A stretch of DNA of 64,000 nt from Arachis hypogaea (Eukaryota; Streptophyta; Magnoliopsida; Fabales; Fabaceae), in NCBI RefSeq assembly GCF_003086295.3, contig NC_092051.1, forward strand, positions 17,040,940 through 17,104,939, written 5' to 3'. Below the pieces are notes generated by a model that saw only the letters and a list, made by a program, of their open reading frames with translations, made no database searches and was not told the origin of the DNA. Below, piece by piece: positions 37,104 to 51,436 of the stretch; position 1 is the stretch's first letter; each line of letters begins with the position of its first letter. The translations under genes were made by a program, and so were the position numbers.

Positions 37104-40100
37104 TTACGCTAAGGGACCAATACCAAAGTATCCATGGGCACCACCATCTCCGGCGCCGCCACCACCACCAGCACCTCCCGCTCCGATTCCCAGAAAGTCG
37201 AGAGTCATTACATCCTCACTTCCCTTAGCTCCACCAATATTAATGGTGCTACTACTCCTACCACTCACCGGGGGGATACTGAATCCACTGCTTCTGTTGT
37301 TCTGATCAATGATCTTGGCTAAGGCCTTACTTTGATCCAATATAGCATTAAACATTTCCACACCGTTCATTCCAACGCTCCCGTTGAAATTATTGTTATT
37401 ATTAAACTGAGACGATGAAATATTATCGTGTTGAGGATGAGCATTGTGCATGAAGTGTTCCATGATGATCCCATTATTGGAAGAAGCAAATGACGGGGGT
37501 GCCATGCTAGTGTTATTGTTATTATTGCTCACGCTTGTTGCACCCATTTGTGCAGCTTTTTGAAGCAATGCCGTGGCGGACATGTGAGGTAACCCTGCAG
37601 CTAAATGGACCCCACCACTCTCATCGAACATGTTTAGCGGAGAATGTGGTGAGTTCAGTTGAAGAGAGGGCAGTGATGAAGGGTTTATTAGGTGGTTGTT
37701 GGTGGTTGTGGTGGTGTTGATGAAGGGTTTCTGTTCAGGCATTGACATTGGCACGAGTTCATGAGGGAATGATGGATGCTGCTTGAATTCGGAAGTAGAA
37801 ATAATGTGTGGGTTACTATTATTACTACTACTGTTATTGCGAGTGATTGGTAATGATGCAACTAGGTTTGGGATTAATGGTTGCAATAAGTTGGAACCTA
37901 TCTTTGGAAAATGTCCTAGTACTCCTCCTTCATTGTTCACTTTGTTATTCTCATCAGCCAGTGCGTCACAGAAAGCTCTGTGGGTTATGAAGCTATCTCT
38001 TCTGCACACACAAATCAAAATAATTAAATAATTTCATATCATGGACTAGTGTTTGGATGTTATTTGATTATAAAACCAAAAAATAAAAAAATAAAAAAAT
38101 TTTAACATTTCAGTCTGCTTTTGGCATTTTTTTTAAGTAAAAAATGCTTTAAGCAATAAATAAATGAAAAATATTTTTATATTATATTATTATATCTAAA
38201 ACATAATAGATAAATAAAAATTAAAAAATAATTTTAATTTTTAAAAGAATATTTTTTTAAAGCTTACCCAAATAATAAATTCATAATAAGCATTGATGTG
38301 TAAACTATTATTTTTACATATATCTACATTTTTGTATAAGTAGTTGTCTTCGTATGTATTGGTTAAAAATATATTATTTGCATATTAAAAATCAACTATC
38401 AAAATATAAATAAATTATATATTTGTTTTTTATATTTATTTTATATTTTAATATATATTTTATAGATAATTAAATTGGTTAGAAGGATTAGTATAATGGA
38501 ATAATACTTTTATATTTTACCATAAAATGTGACCATAATTCAATAAAAATATAATATAAAGTGCTATTTTAAAATAAATCACACTCCGAAAAGATGAAAT
38601 TTAATTTAAATACCTGGAAAAGACGGTGCCGCAGTCACATTTGTATTCTTTGGTACCACAGATTTTGGAATGAGCTTTCCAGTCAGATTGAACGGCGTAT
38701 TTCTTGTTGCATTTGTCACATTTCCACTTCTTGTCGCCGTGCTTTCTGCTGAAGTGCTTCTTGATTCCGGTGAGGTCTCCCAGTGCTCGAGCAGGATTGT
38801 GGTGGACACACGACGCTTCGGGACACACGTACACCCTTTTCCGCACTTCGCTGCTGCTTCTCTGTTTCAGCTTCCATGGCAGGTTATGCCCTCTCCGGTG
38901 AAGTTGAAGGTTCTGATCCCTTTGGAAACCTTTGTTGCAGATCTCACATATGAACCGGTTTGTAGTCACCAGCGTGTTTGGCGATAGAGCTATCACTTCA
39001 GCACTTGGATCTGCATGTGAACAATGCACTTACTTAACCCTGCTTTTGGATAATCTTTATGCATAAATATCTAAAAGTAAAAATTCAGATACACTTAATT
39101 TTATATGAAGTAAATAATTAAGAACTATTAAATAATAATTTAGTTAAATATGTAAAATTATTTAATAATTATCAGCTATCAACTTCAAATGAGTTAGTTA
39201 ACTGAACTTTAAAGTTTTCACCCGAAAACTTTTTAAATATTTTTCAGAAATTTTTTGTTCCACGGGTGTGTATATATATATGATTTTTTATTTTTTAGGA
39301 TTGATTTTGGTTTACATATAACCTTTTTTTAATTTATTTATAACTCGTGATATATCAACAATTTTGGAAATATATAGATGGGTGGATTTTTTTTAATTTG
39401 AAATTTTAATTTTGAAAGTAAAAATAATTGGCATAGCTGATGTTTACAATTTAAATAGAATGAAATAAGATTATTTTTTTAGATTATCTAAAAAAATTTC
39501 GAATTGTGATATTGATGATTTTCGTGTGCCTTAAAAATAATTAATTTGTATTTTATAATATTAAAAATTATTAAGAAATTTTAAATAGTAAAAAAAAAAA
39601 TTTAATATACCACATAAAAATTATTATTTTTCTATTTCAAATTGCTTCAATAATATTAAATATGGAGTATCTTTACAACAGAAGAAAATGACAAGATTTT
39701 GAAAATAAAAAATAAGCATATTTTTGTATTGAATACATTTCAAAATAAAAATAAAATTATTGTATATTGTGTCTCTCTTAATTCTTTGTTCACATGAATA
39801 AGTAAAAAATTAAAATTAAAATAAATCTAAATATTTATGTGTGTTCATAAAAAATGATGACATGAAGAACATATACACATAAAGAGCCTAAGACAAAAAA
39901 CTGGGTATTTAATAGTACTTCGTGGAGACAGTTTCTCTTTTTTAAAAAAAAAAAAGAAAAAAATGAAAAAGATGAGGTAGAGCTAGAAGTCAATAAAAGT
40001 CAACAGTGAGCAGTAGCAATGATTGTGAATCCCTGCAGGCAATAATTGAGGTCCTTCGACTAGTTACGCCCACCAATAATTCATCAATTTTTAGGAGTAT

Positions 40101-40791
40101 ACAAATAATTAAAAAGTGGTTAAATTAAAGAGATAATAACCCAGATCCTTTTGTCCCCGATTAGGATTATTTAAGAGATCCAACACATATATCTTCTTAT
40201 GCTAGATACCAACTTAATTAATAGTTAATAGTATATTATGCAGCTGCCCATATTTGACTGATTAATTAACTAACCTTAATTATTTAAGCTAATGCTTTTA
40301 TTAAAGAACTATAATGATGAATTAATCACGAATAATATGCAGCAGACCATGAAGAAACTAAACTATATAAAACCAGTAGTCAGGAAGCTAAGCAAACTTA
40401 ATTACTGTATGTCTAAAACAAGAAAAATAATAATAATAATAATCTTGTAATGATGATGATGAAGATGGGGGTTTATTTATTTTGTTAGAAAAGAAAAGAA
40501 AAGAAAAGAAAAAAAACCTGGATTTCCTGGTAGGCTTCTTTTCTTCTTAGGAGGCGGTGGTGGTTGTGGTTGTGAATTTGCGTTGGAAGCATTGCTGCTG
40601 CTGTTATTAGTAGTGATGGTTGAAGAATGAGAATTTGGACTATGGAAGTTACCACCACCAAGTATCTCTGACTCTGATTGCTGTTTATTTTTATTAAGTA
40701 ACAATAGTGATGCATCTCCTCCTTCTACTACTCTGCTGTTAGTGTTATCTGTGGAGAAGCTCCCACTATCACAACTTGTGATGTTTGACAT
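37104..40791 (-). CDS. INDETERMINATE DOMAIN (IDD) zinc-finger transcription factor, three exons
   Basis: The exons are 40791-40518, 39010-38614 and 38001-37104, with GT-AG introns and consistent phases. They encode 522 residues. A Ser/Asn-rich N-terminus leads to the KKKRSLPGNPDPSAEVIALS nuclear-signal/ID-domain start (about residues 82-101). The ID domain has C2H2 finger 1 (FICEICNKGFQRDQNLQLHR..., from 111), C2H2 finger 2 (YVCPEASCVHHNPARALGDL..., from 152), C2HC finger 3 (WKCDKCNKKYAVQSDWKAHS..., from 187) and C2HC finger 4 (YKCDCGTVFSRRDSFITHRA..., from about 217). The C-terminal half keeps the family motifs MSATALLQKAAQMGAT and MTLDFLGIG, within Asn- and Gly-rich sequence. IDD proteins bind DNA and often pair with DELLA or SHR/SCR GRAS proteins in root, leaf or gibberellin programmes (family knowledge). 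I cannot assign the exact orthologue. An upstream in-frame Met (40968) is in Leu/Ser-rich leader sequence and was not chosen. Confidence 0.92.
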
Positions 40792-41335
40792 TATTATTAT
40801 GATTATTGAATAGCTCCTTCGAGTCAAGGTAGGGAAATAAAAAGAATAATCTATTATTTGGTTATGGAAAATGTGGGAGAGAATAGAGGATAATAGTTTA
40901 GTTGAAAGGAAGAAGCTAAGATGGGAGGACAAAACCCACGAAACTCTCCTCCTTTTATTTCTATTCACACCAGAGTTCTACCAGCTTAATTGGAATACCT
41001 GTGGGCCACATAGAGATTAATATTTCAATAGAAAAAATATAAGTAGACAATCAGAATATTAAATAATATGAACAATAAATATGTTGAATATTTAATTTAA
41101 TAGGTATGTAGATGATTATGTTCATTATTTTTAATTGGATTGTTATTTTTTTTATTTGATTTACTCATACACAGTTAACAATATGACTGAATGTTCAATT
41201 CACTAGATGTTATCTTAATATTAAAGTTTAAGAGATAATTTGAGAGTAAAGTGTATTTTTATTTTATTGGGTCAATTCTAAATCTCATTGTTCACGTTAC
41301 TTATAAAAATTATTGTCTACCTAACAAAATTTATT

Positions 41336-41372
<37 letters not shown>

Positions 41373-42853
41373 GAGAATATTCACTCCATCTTCCCATAAA
41401 AATTGCATTCTTAATCATTAGATAGTTTGATATATTTTTTTCGGTATCTCTCAATTTACATATTAAATACTAATTCATCGCGAATTAAAATTTTATTTAA
41501 GAATTTATTATTAGTTAATAAATTATTATATACACAACACAAATTTTAAATATCTAACATTTATTTAAATAAATTAATAAACTAATCACTAAACTAACCT
41601 AACTTAATTAGACTGTTTGATATATTTGATCAACTATATTTATATAAAAATGTTTTCATGAAAATATCTACCTTATTATTGTTGTCATAATAAATTTTAT
41701 TTCTACTTTTCTATGTAATTAGTTATTAAGCCATCACTACTACTACTGTACGTACGTCCTTAATTATTGTGTATGCCCATGTGAATTGCTTTATATTGAT
41801 AAGAAAACACCGTATCCTTAAACTTAAACTTAGCTATTCACCAAGTACTTTTCTAAGTATAATTATAGTAGTAAAGCTAGCCACTGTATATTCAATCTCC
41901 TAATAATAGTTAGTTAAAGAGAATAACTGAGAAGCCAAATCATTATTAGAGAATCGGGTAGGTGTAATAGGGTACAAATAATTTTTAAAAAAATTCAACT
42001 AATAATTATCGGTTAATAATATTGGTTCATTTTTTTTTTTTTTTAATTCATACTAATATTCAAATTAAATGAACACATGAAATTACATATTAAAACAATA
42101 TTCAAAATATAATAAAATATTCAAATAAAGTCAATAATGATTTTATTAAAAATCACAAGAGAAATGAGCAATATATGTTTGAAATTAAAGTTAAATATTG
42201 ATATTTAAGTTAATTATTTTAAGAAAAATATTAAAATCAGTTACAAAAAGGTTAATCATCCTTTATATTTTTCTAATATAAATTATAATATTATCACTTA
42301 ATTAGTTATAAGAGTACGTAATATAGGTGAAAATTTTCTCTTTTTTGTTAATTATTTAACATATAAAGTTTGAATAAGAATATTGAGTTAAGTGTTTTAC
42401 AAGTTTAGCCTTATCCGTCACGGGATCTAAGTAAGTCTTACGTAGAAAATGACCGGACAGAAGTACAAAAATTCCTCTATTCACGTGTGCCTGGGGTAAT
42501 TTCCATGTGCCATAATTAAAGCATGGCAATGGTTATTATTTGATGCTTAAATGACAAAATGTGTGCCTTCTTTTGTGTCTTCTGTTATTCATTTAACCTT
42601 AGCATAGCATTAGTACTATACTTCATTTCTTTAGTATTATTAGCCCCACTTTTATTTGTCCTTTTTATACATATATATTAAAAAATTAATCCTTTCTCAC
42701 CCATAAAAAGATGATAATATATATATAATGTTTATCGCCACTGATTATTTTTCATATGGACCATATTTTTATATATATTATCACCTGATCACAATTTGTA
42801 ATTGTTTTATTTTCGAAAAAAGACTATTCACATTTTCTGATTTATGAAAATTG

Positions 42854-42893
<40 letters not shown>

Positions 42894-45800
42894 TTAAAAA
42901 TTTTGTGAGTAACTAACATCGAAGTATTGGTGTGATGTACACATATTTCTTGACATATGTATGTTTTTAAAAAACGATCCTGCTAAAAAAAAATACAGAA
43001 ATCAATTCATAATTAGTGAACAAAAATTGAATTAAATTGTACATTTAAAACTTAAAAATTATATATCTAAAAATTATATTATCTGTATATAAAAAAATTA
43101 ATCGCTAAATCAACTATTTATATATATTTATACACAACTATAATGACTAGTTTTTTTATACATATAATTTTTTTATATCTAAAATGCAAGTGTATGCTAA
43201 TTATTAATTAGCTAGTAGTGTTTATCGTTTTCCATATTTATTATCCTTATCAATCCTCCCATCATGTCATCTGATCGAATAACACCATCCATCTCAAGGC
43301 TAATTATATATACTAGTATATTAAGTATTTATTAATCTATTTTTTATAAATTAAATATAGATAGTAATGATAATAATAAGAAAATTAAATCTAGTCAAAA
43401 TAGTAAATATGTTACCTAAAATTAAGAAGTTATGGTTTGAATACAACTCTTGAAATTAACAAAATATTTTTTTATAAATTATATATAATAAAAAATATTT
43501 TGAAAAGTAAAATATATACACCAACTATTTTTTATATTTTCATTATTTATAATATAGATATTCAAGCTTTTCATCCAATCATATCAACAGTAGTGACATG
43601 CTCAAGATATTTATTTTTAACCAATTATACTATTTAATGTATAGTTTAGCTAACTTTTTAAACAACGGGCAAAAGAGTTAAATTTAGAATTTATAGTTTA
43701 TAATTTAAAGTTTAAGATTGAAAGTTCATGATTTAAGATCTAATAATTTAATATAAATAAAAAATTTTAAAAATAAAATATATATTGACTAACAAAAATT
43801 CACTCTCTGACATTTTTCTTTTATATTTTCTTCCAAAATATTAATATGACATTAATTCTATTGATCACTCAGCTACTCCACTACTGCACGTAGAAGCATG
43901 TATGTAATGTATTTTGGTTTTTCACTCTAAATAATGCACATTGATATATATTAGGGCTTTTCAGTACATTCACAATGATGAACATACATGATTTGATCAC
44001 GCTTTTGTGATCATAGGCACACTACATATATATTTTTGTCTCTTCTGAAACACTCCATCATTTAAATTTTGAAATACATAGCATATTCTTCTCTAATTCA
44101 TCTTAAATAAGAAAATTTGGAATAGGGAAAAAAATAAAAAGCAACTATCATATCCAGTGCGCTGTGTTTCCCGTCATTTACGTTCTTTTGCATCTGCGTT
44201 TGTCCCCTACATACTGCTCATAATAAAACAAACATAATTAAATTCAAGGCACAAGTAAAAAATTAAATAATTTTTCTTATTAATCGCTGTAATTTGCTAA
44301 GTTGTTTTCTAAACTTACTTGGATTTATTTGGCCTCAAATAGCTAGCCAGCCATGCATGACTAAACATTTTTAAATTTCCCCCCTTAAATAGTAGCAATT
44401 CAGAGCTAATTTAAGTTGGTCAAATTTTCAGTTTATTCGTCCGCTTAAATAAGTATTGGAGATTCGAATTTTACTTTGGGCATGTAGTAATTTATTGGTC
44501 AGCGGCAGATTCTTAAATAAAACTCAAATTCGTGACAAATTAGTTCTTGATCTATCAGAGATGCCGTGAAAAAATAAAAAAATAATAGCAATTCAAAAAC
44601 TTTAGAAGACTAATCATTTTTAATAATTTTGACTATAATTTATTAACATAAATATTAAATTATTTTTAATAAATAAATTTTATTAACTTATATATACAAA
44701 TTATATTAACTCATGCGTGTAAATTTTGTTAAATATAAATATAAATTATATGTTTATTATATACAAATATATGTAAATATAAATACAAATTTTTACTAAC
44801 TAAATACTAATCTAAAATAATAATATTTACAGATCAAATAGCATTGTTAATAGTAATTAATTAATTAATTATGCCTAATTACCTTGCTTGTTAAAATTTA
44901 AGTTTAATTAAAAGATGGATAAAGTGAGATATCTCTATCAATCATCAATAGTTTGAGGATTGTTTTCCACCGCCATGTGTTGACAAATGTAAAACGTTAT
45001 CGCTATCCAACTCACTTTTCTATGGCGCATGTTTCTTACATGCTCCTTCAATTAATTTGAATCAACTACCAAAGACTGATCTCATCAACCACGATATAAA
45101 TTTAACGAACTGTTTCATCTTACAATCTAAACGAAATATATATGTTTATACAAAAATATTTGATAATAAAAAATTATTAAAATTTATTATTTTTAATTTT
45201 ATTTAATATATTTTATAATAAATAAATATTAAATAAGATAAATTTATATTTTTCTCTTATAACTCCTAGAATTACCGATATTTATAAGTGTTTTTCTTTT
45301 TTTTAAAAAATATTTTATTATATATATAGCAGCTCTATTCAAAGGTTGCTTTCAAGAGCTCATTCAAACTTCAAAGAGCTTGCTGCTTATAGTGAAGAGA
45401 CTACTCAGCTTCCACTTGGTAGATTCGGAAAATTATGACGAGTAGAATAAATTAAAATTTAATGAAATTAAATAATTAATGAGAGGAAGTATCTCGATTA
45501 TTTGATTGAAAAGCCCTTTTATTAATTAAATAAAAAAATATAGAAATGTTTAATTTTAAATATATGTCTCCGTTCATCCCTTTTTTACTTAGCCTTCATT
45601 TAAATTCCCTTTTAATTGTTTTTTGGTGGCTAAGGCGAAAACATTTTAATATGTGACCAGAATGTGGAATCTTCAAGTATATTACCTTTTTTTTGCTTTT
45701 TCTTCTAAACTATGAAGACCGTTTGACAAAAAAAAAATTAAAAGGTTCAATTTTAATTTAATTTTTTAAAAAAAACATCCTATTGCAATTAAAAAAAATT

Positions 45801-46680
45801 AAAATATTTTAATTTTAAAAATAGAAATTAGAGGTTCGATTTTAATTTTAAAACTTTTAACTTTTCCAAAACAAAAATCGAAGGGGAGGGTCCCATTTTA
45901 ATTTTTAAAATTATTTAATTTTGTGAAAAGTGAAATTGAAGTGCTCGATTTCAGTTCTAAAAATATCTTAAAATTGTTTATTATTTGAAAATAAAAATTG
46001 AATGATTCAATTTTAATTTAACTACATCATATTTTTGAAAATACACTATTTTTCTTGTATTACAGTATATCACATATGCATGTATAATATGAAAATTAAT
46101 TTGTGCCTAACTTATCTTAGCTTTGAAGTGGCAATTAATTTATATTAATTAACCAAGTTCTAACCTCATCTATCGAGTATTAAAAAAAAAAAACAACCTC
46201 AAATCTATCGGGCTTCAGCCGTTATTATAAAAGCTACACTGAAATAATAATGTGATACAAAAACCAATAATGACATTTGCCAATGTAATCATTCTAACTA
46301 CCATTCGATCTTTTTTCAAAGGAGATTACGTATAACCATTGGTTTGATCTTTCTAAAATCATCCCACACATGAACCCATGTAAACTTAATAAATTCACAC
46401 TTATAATGTATAAAAAATTATATATATATATATGCGCGGGCGCAGCGACGCTGGTCGCGTCCAATAAAATTTATATATTAAAATGGCTTTATAAGTAATA
46501 AATTAAAAAAATAATTATTTTACTAGTATAATAATATACAATTAGTAATTATTTATGTAAAATTTTTTTACACCAAATTTAATTTATATATATGAGAAAA
46601 TAATATAAATAGTTCATAATCAATCAACGTAAAAAAAATCAACGTAAATTTTGTTAGATATATAACTTACAAATTTTTAA
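40792..46680. other. Long AT-rich intergenic region upstream of the IDD gene
   Basis: This includes the IDD 5' leader and promoter nearest 40792. Microsatellites are (ATT)n at about 41338-41372 and (TA)n at about 42855-42886. A short GC-rich block (GCGCGGGCGCAGCGACGC at about 46434-46451) stands out in the AT-rich background. I found no gene: the open frame at 43437-43637 is AT-driven and without motifs. Confidence 0.5.
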
Positions 46681-47550
46681 ATGTACAAACTTTTTGAGGA
46701 GTGCTACACATACAAGCCATTTAGTTTACAAGTCATACAAGTTGAAAGAAACTTAACAAAATGCACGTTAACCCATATACGATTTTCATGGCGTGCTTCG
46801 CGTTCTTCCTTCTCCTCCTCCTTTTTCCTTCTTCTTCTCCTTCTTCTTCTTCTCCTACTATTCTTCTTCTTCCTCCATGAAAACGAGTTTCTTGTCAAAT
46901 TTGATCTCCTTCGTGCGTTTTCTCTTTGTCTTTTCATTCATTGTTTTATCTGCGTTTATCACTGGTATTTTTGCTTCGTTTTTTTTTTCGATTTTCATGG
47001 TTTCTGAAATCAAGCTTTGAAATCGTTTTGAAGATAATGGAACTTCAGAAATACACCCAAACGGTTACAGGAATTCACCCAAACGATTATAGAAATACAC
47101 CCAAAGGATTACAGAAATACACTCAAAGAATTACAAAATTACACCCAAAGGATTTAAAAAATACACCCAAAATCCGTTGACGTACACCTTATGCATAATT
47201 CAGAACTCTTCATTTTTCTCCTCCTCATCTTCTGCTTCTTCTTCTTCTTCATTTTCTTATTTCATATTCCCATAATTCTTTTTGGGAGGAAAAAATCAAA
47301 CAATTTTTCTTATTTCATATTCTCATAATTCTTTTTGGGAGGAAAAAATCAAATAAAGAAGAAAAAATACATAATGTTGCAAAATCAAAAGAAAAACGAG
47401 GAGAAACACGACGATGAAGATGAAACACTTAAAAAACGAAGAAGAAGAAGGAAAAGAAAAAGAGGAGGCATGAAAAAAAAAAAAAGAAGAAGAAATAAAT
47501 GACTTATATGACTTGTATGGGAAAATGCTTGTACGTGGAGAATTTCTCAA
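46681..47550. mobile_element. Foldback non-autonomous DNA element with CTT/GAA arms
   Basis: The left end AAACTTTTTGAGGAGTGCTA followed by CACATACAAGC, and the reverse complement of the right end (AAACAGTTTGAGAAATTCTC then CACGTACAAGC), form imperfect inverted repeats that continue into ACAAGTCATACAAGT. Inside, pyrimidine (CTT)n sequence on the left (46800-46875) faces purine (GAA)n on the right (47430-47500). A 22-bp minisatellite (47045-47176) and a 53-bp tandem duplication (about 47253-47360) are also present. A target duplication was not recognised. The open frames on both strands are products of the arrays. Confidence 0.5.
47045..47176. repeat. 22-bp minisatellite, six units
   Basis: Six adjacent units of the form ACAGAAATACACCCAAACGATT-like sequence (shown to 20 bases: ACAGAAATACACCCAAACGA), starting at 47045, 47067, 47089, 47111, 47133 and 47155. 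Units differ at a few positions; the CACCCAAA core is best kept. Confidence 0.85.
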
Positions 47551-49252
47551 ACTGTTTATTGGTGATTGCTTATTAGTTAACGAGAAATAATGTCAGATGA
47601 TGATTATTAAATTTATTATTTTTGGTCATTAATTAGTCATTAATATTTATAAATATTGGCTAAATTATATTGTTAGATTACTAAACTAAAGAAATTGAGT
47701 TAATGATGATTAAAAATAATTATCAAAAATAATAAATTTTAGTGATTTTGTAGCATTTTTTCTAGTTAATTTCTATTGGAAAGCGGTATTTTGCACACGT
47801 TGTGTATTATTATATATGTATTATTAAGAAAATGCAGAAATAGTAGGAAAGGAGTCTATAAGAAACTAGAAAGAGTTAAAACTATAAGATCTACAAGATG
47901 TTGAAGTTTAGGTTCCTCTACCTACGACACACTAATAACGACTTGTTTTGTAGTTTCATTGTTCTCATACTTTGTCATTATTTCCAAATCTTAAAATTGT
48001 TATCGTCTATGATGATAATTGTCTTGTTGCGAAGGCAGACACATGGAAAAATTAAATAGCATGCTTGATCTAGCTATACATGCTATGCATACAAACAATG
48101 ATACAAGGTTCCAAGAAACGTACCAAACCGAAACTTCTGTTCATGTACAGCATAATGACATGTATAATTCATCATACACTTATACAAGCTAAGACGACAT
48201 TCAATAATCAATTCCATCCTTTCTTTTTCTTTTGAGAAAGTATAGAGAGCCAATGAAATATTTGTACAATGTGTATAATGGAGATATAGGGATGTTCGAT
48301 TTATTATTAGAGATATAACTATTAGTGTTATCTTTTTTCATCAGTTAAAGTTTTTGGGATGAGTAGTATCATGACATGGTATTAGAGTTTTAGATCTAAA
48401 AAATCAAGAGTTCGATCTTTGGTGAACCCCAAAATTAGCCCTAGCAAGACTCTTTTCTTTTTCTTTTATAAGGATGATTATTTTTGTACATCTAATAAAA
48501 AAAATAATAATGTTGTTAATTAGAAAAAATTACATTATAAATTTTAATTAGAAACAATTTTATTAATTAAAGATTTCATAAGAGTGATGTATATGAATTT
48601 TCCAATATAATAACCTACTCGGCTCAAACTCAAAATGATTGGTGTAAGAAGAATAAGTTTTTTGTCACCCTAGCTAAGTAGTTGTATATTATTGGTATAA
48701 ATTAAAGGCAATATAAATGTCTTATATATTGTTAATTAAATAAGGCTGAATGCTCCTCATCAATCATCTCACCCTAGCATTATATCCCAATAATGAAGCA
48801 GATTCCAATATATAAGTAGGAAGCTGCACTTAGCACATGTGGGACATGCAATGTTATGTGTGGGGACAAACTTGAGATTTGTCTTTTTTGATAAGTAGAA
48901 AAGCTTTTGTTTAAAGCCACACAACAATGCAGTACTCTATATATATAAATATGATTAATCCCTCTCTAGCAATGTTATCTGTGGCTCCTTCCTCTGGATC
49001 TATATCATTCCATTATTATTAAGAGCAATATTTTGAGTCGGCAATTTTTAATATTTTTAATTATTATTTAATTAATATATATTAAATTATTTTTAATAAA
49101 TAAATTTATTAATTTATATATATAAATTTTAAAAAAATATGAATATAAACTGTATTAATTTATGTGTGTAAATTCTGATAAATATATGTATAATTTATAT
49201 ATTTTTTATGTGTAAAATCTTTGTAAATATAAATATAAATTATTATTAGTTA

Positions 49253-49298
<46 letters not shown>

Positions 49299-49882
49299 TC
49301 TTGTTTAAGTAAAATTTGAACTATCTAAATAGTTTCCACAATGTGTTTATTGGAGCTTAAATTACTATTAAAATTTACGCATATATGAGCGATGTTAATT
49401 TTTCTGTTACCATGAAAAAAGCCAATAAACACATATAATGTCCATACACACCAAACACCACCCTTTGGTGCTTTGAATGTCTGAAATATTATTCGCCTCA
49501 AAGAGGGAAATGATCTGGTTTACAGTACTGTCATTTATGAAGTTACATAAAGAAATAGATAACAAAAGTTCGAATTAATTCACAGGAAAAAGTAAAATTG
49601 GCTTATATGTTCACATCAATGGCTTACAGCCGTTTTACAATTATTAAGTTGTGCATCTTTTTCTTTCCTTTAGATATGATATGATATGATATGATGAAGA
49701 ATTATATTGAACCTTATGAATCAATGCAACACGCAATACATGACTATAAAAATAGAAACCATGGCATGATATGATTTCTAGTTTAAATGGCTTAATTATT
49801 TGCCGACAAGAACTAATTAACAAATTAATGATCGTTAATTAAAATCACACATTAATTGAGACACTATGCAGAGAAAAACTTA
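47551..49882. other. Intergenic region with an LTR/primer-binding-site remnant and microsatellites
   Basis: At 48377-48387 TGGTATTAGAG, preceded by CA, resembles the initiator-Met tRNA primer-binding site (TGGTATCAGAG) just after a 5' LTR; the following AAGAGTTCGATCTTTGGTG is common in such copia leaders. No LTR partner or coding region was found. An (AAT)n array lies at about 49251-49298 and a short ATATG array at 49675-49695. The remainder has no supported feature. Confidence 0.4.
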
Positions 49883-50013
49883 CGCTACAATAAATATATA
49901 TGGACTTTAGCAATACTAAATTTTACGATGCACGTTTTAAAATTGTTTTTTTAGAGATTTTTAAACAATAGCTTTTATAATGTTGTTATTGAAATTCAAT
50001 TTTTTATTATTTT

Positions 50014-50384
50014 GGGTAAAGCATATTTTTTGTCTTTAAAGTTTGACAAAAGTTTTAAAAATATCTCTAAGTTCTATTTTGTTTCAATTTTGTCCCAAAA
50101 TTTTTTTATTTGCATCAAATATATCCTCGAATGCTAAATTTTTAAAAAACTTAGGACCAATATAACAATAATACATAAAAATTATACTTGATTTGCTTGT
50201 GTTGAGGGGTTGTTCTTATAAAATTATTGTTGAATCGATCTCAAATTTTTTCAAAAATTAGCCATCAGGGTATGTATATTTGATGCAAATCGAAAATTTT
50301 TGGGACAAAATTGAAACAAAATAAAATTTTGGGATATTTTTAAAACTTTTATCAAACTTCAGGGACAAAAAATATACTTTACCC
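50014..50384. mobile_element. MULE-type MITE with long inverted repeats and 9-bp duplication
   Basis: The arms GGGTAAAGCATATTTTTTGT and (complement of the right side) GGGTAAAGTATATTTTTTGT continue pairing for more than 100 bp. The perfect 9-bp flanks TATTATTTT lie at 50005-50013 and 50385-50393. The 371-bp element has no coding sequence. It is inserted near the left end of the outer CACTA element. Confidence 0.85.
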
Positions 50385-51229
50385 TATTATTTTATAGCAA
50401 CAAACTAAAACCGTTCTCTTTAACTATTTTAAAGAACGGTTTTATAACCACGATTTTTTAATGTTGTTTAAATAATTGTACAAAAGACATGCATAAAAAT
50501 CGTTGTCAAAATGCTATACTTTAAACCGTTTTATTAGATGGTCTTAGACAACAGTTTTTACAGTATTGTCGTTGAAGTTTAATTTTGCATTACGTTATAC
50601 CAACAAAATAAAATTGCTCTCTTTGAGTATTTTAAAGAACAATTTTATAACCATTGCAACAATTTTTTTTATCAAACAATAATTTTCTAATATTATTTAA
50701 ATAATTATACAAAATAAAAATTACATATAAAAATAATTATAAATAATCATACAAATTTAAACAAATTTTTTTATAAATACTAAATTTGTAGAACACTAAA
50801 AAATTATTGTTATAAATATATAACAAATATTATTTATAAGAAAAATAAATTTATAACAAATATTATATATTTTTGGTCTCATTCCCGCTCTAAAATTTAA
50901 CATAATATTTTTTAACACTTCAAAAATATTTAAACAAACTCCTTCCGAACAAAACGCAGAGACTTGCCAAGTTGCCCTCCATCTACTAGCCCTAATCTAC
51001 CATAACCCACACCACTCATCATCATCAAAGTCATCATCGAAACAATGCCAAACTTCACCCAGCCCTCACCATTGAAGGAAGCTGTGTCTCTGCTTTCCTA
51101 GCCGCGTCAGAATCGTTGCTGCTTCTCCCCCTCCGCGCTGTTGTTGCTTCTCCGGGCCATTTCTCTCCTCTCCCCGCTGTCGCTGCTTGTCCTGGCCGTC
51201 GCTGCTTCTGCCCTCTCCTAATAACTGCT

Positions 51230-51436
51230 TCTGATTTTGGTATAATGTTGTTCTGATTTTCATTTAGTATAACGCTGTTCTGATTTTAATTTGGTAACTG
51301 GTTTTGATTTTGGTATAATGTTGTTCTGATTTTGATTTGATATAATGTTGTTCTTATTTTGATTTGGTAACTGGTTCTGATTTTGGTATAATGATGTTTT
51401 GATTTTGATTTGATATAATGATGTTCTTATTTTGAT
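51230..51436. repeat. Minisatellite of GATTTTGGTATAATG-type units, split by a hAT insertion
   Basis: Imperfect units combining TTGATTTGGTAACTGGTTCT, GATTTTGGTATAATG and TTGTTCTGATTTTGATTTG repeat from about 51230 to 51436. One more unit follows the hAT element (52633-52695), showing that the array existed before that insertion. Confidence 0.65.

Noticed and set aside
40792..40968. Upstream in-frame Met of the IDD gene
   Set aside because: The extra stretch is rich in Leu, Ser, Phe and Ile repeats typical of leader sequence; IDD proteins start shortly before the Ser/Asn-rich segment.
47045..47176. Regularly spaced repeats resembling a CRISPR array
   Set aside because: Units are directly adjacent without unique spacers and the genome is a plant, so it is a minisatellite.
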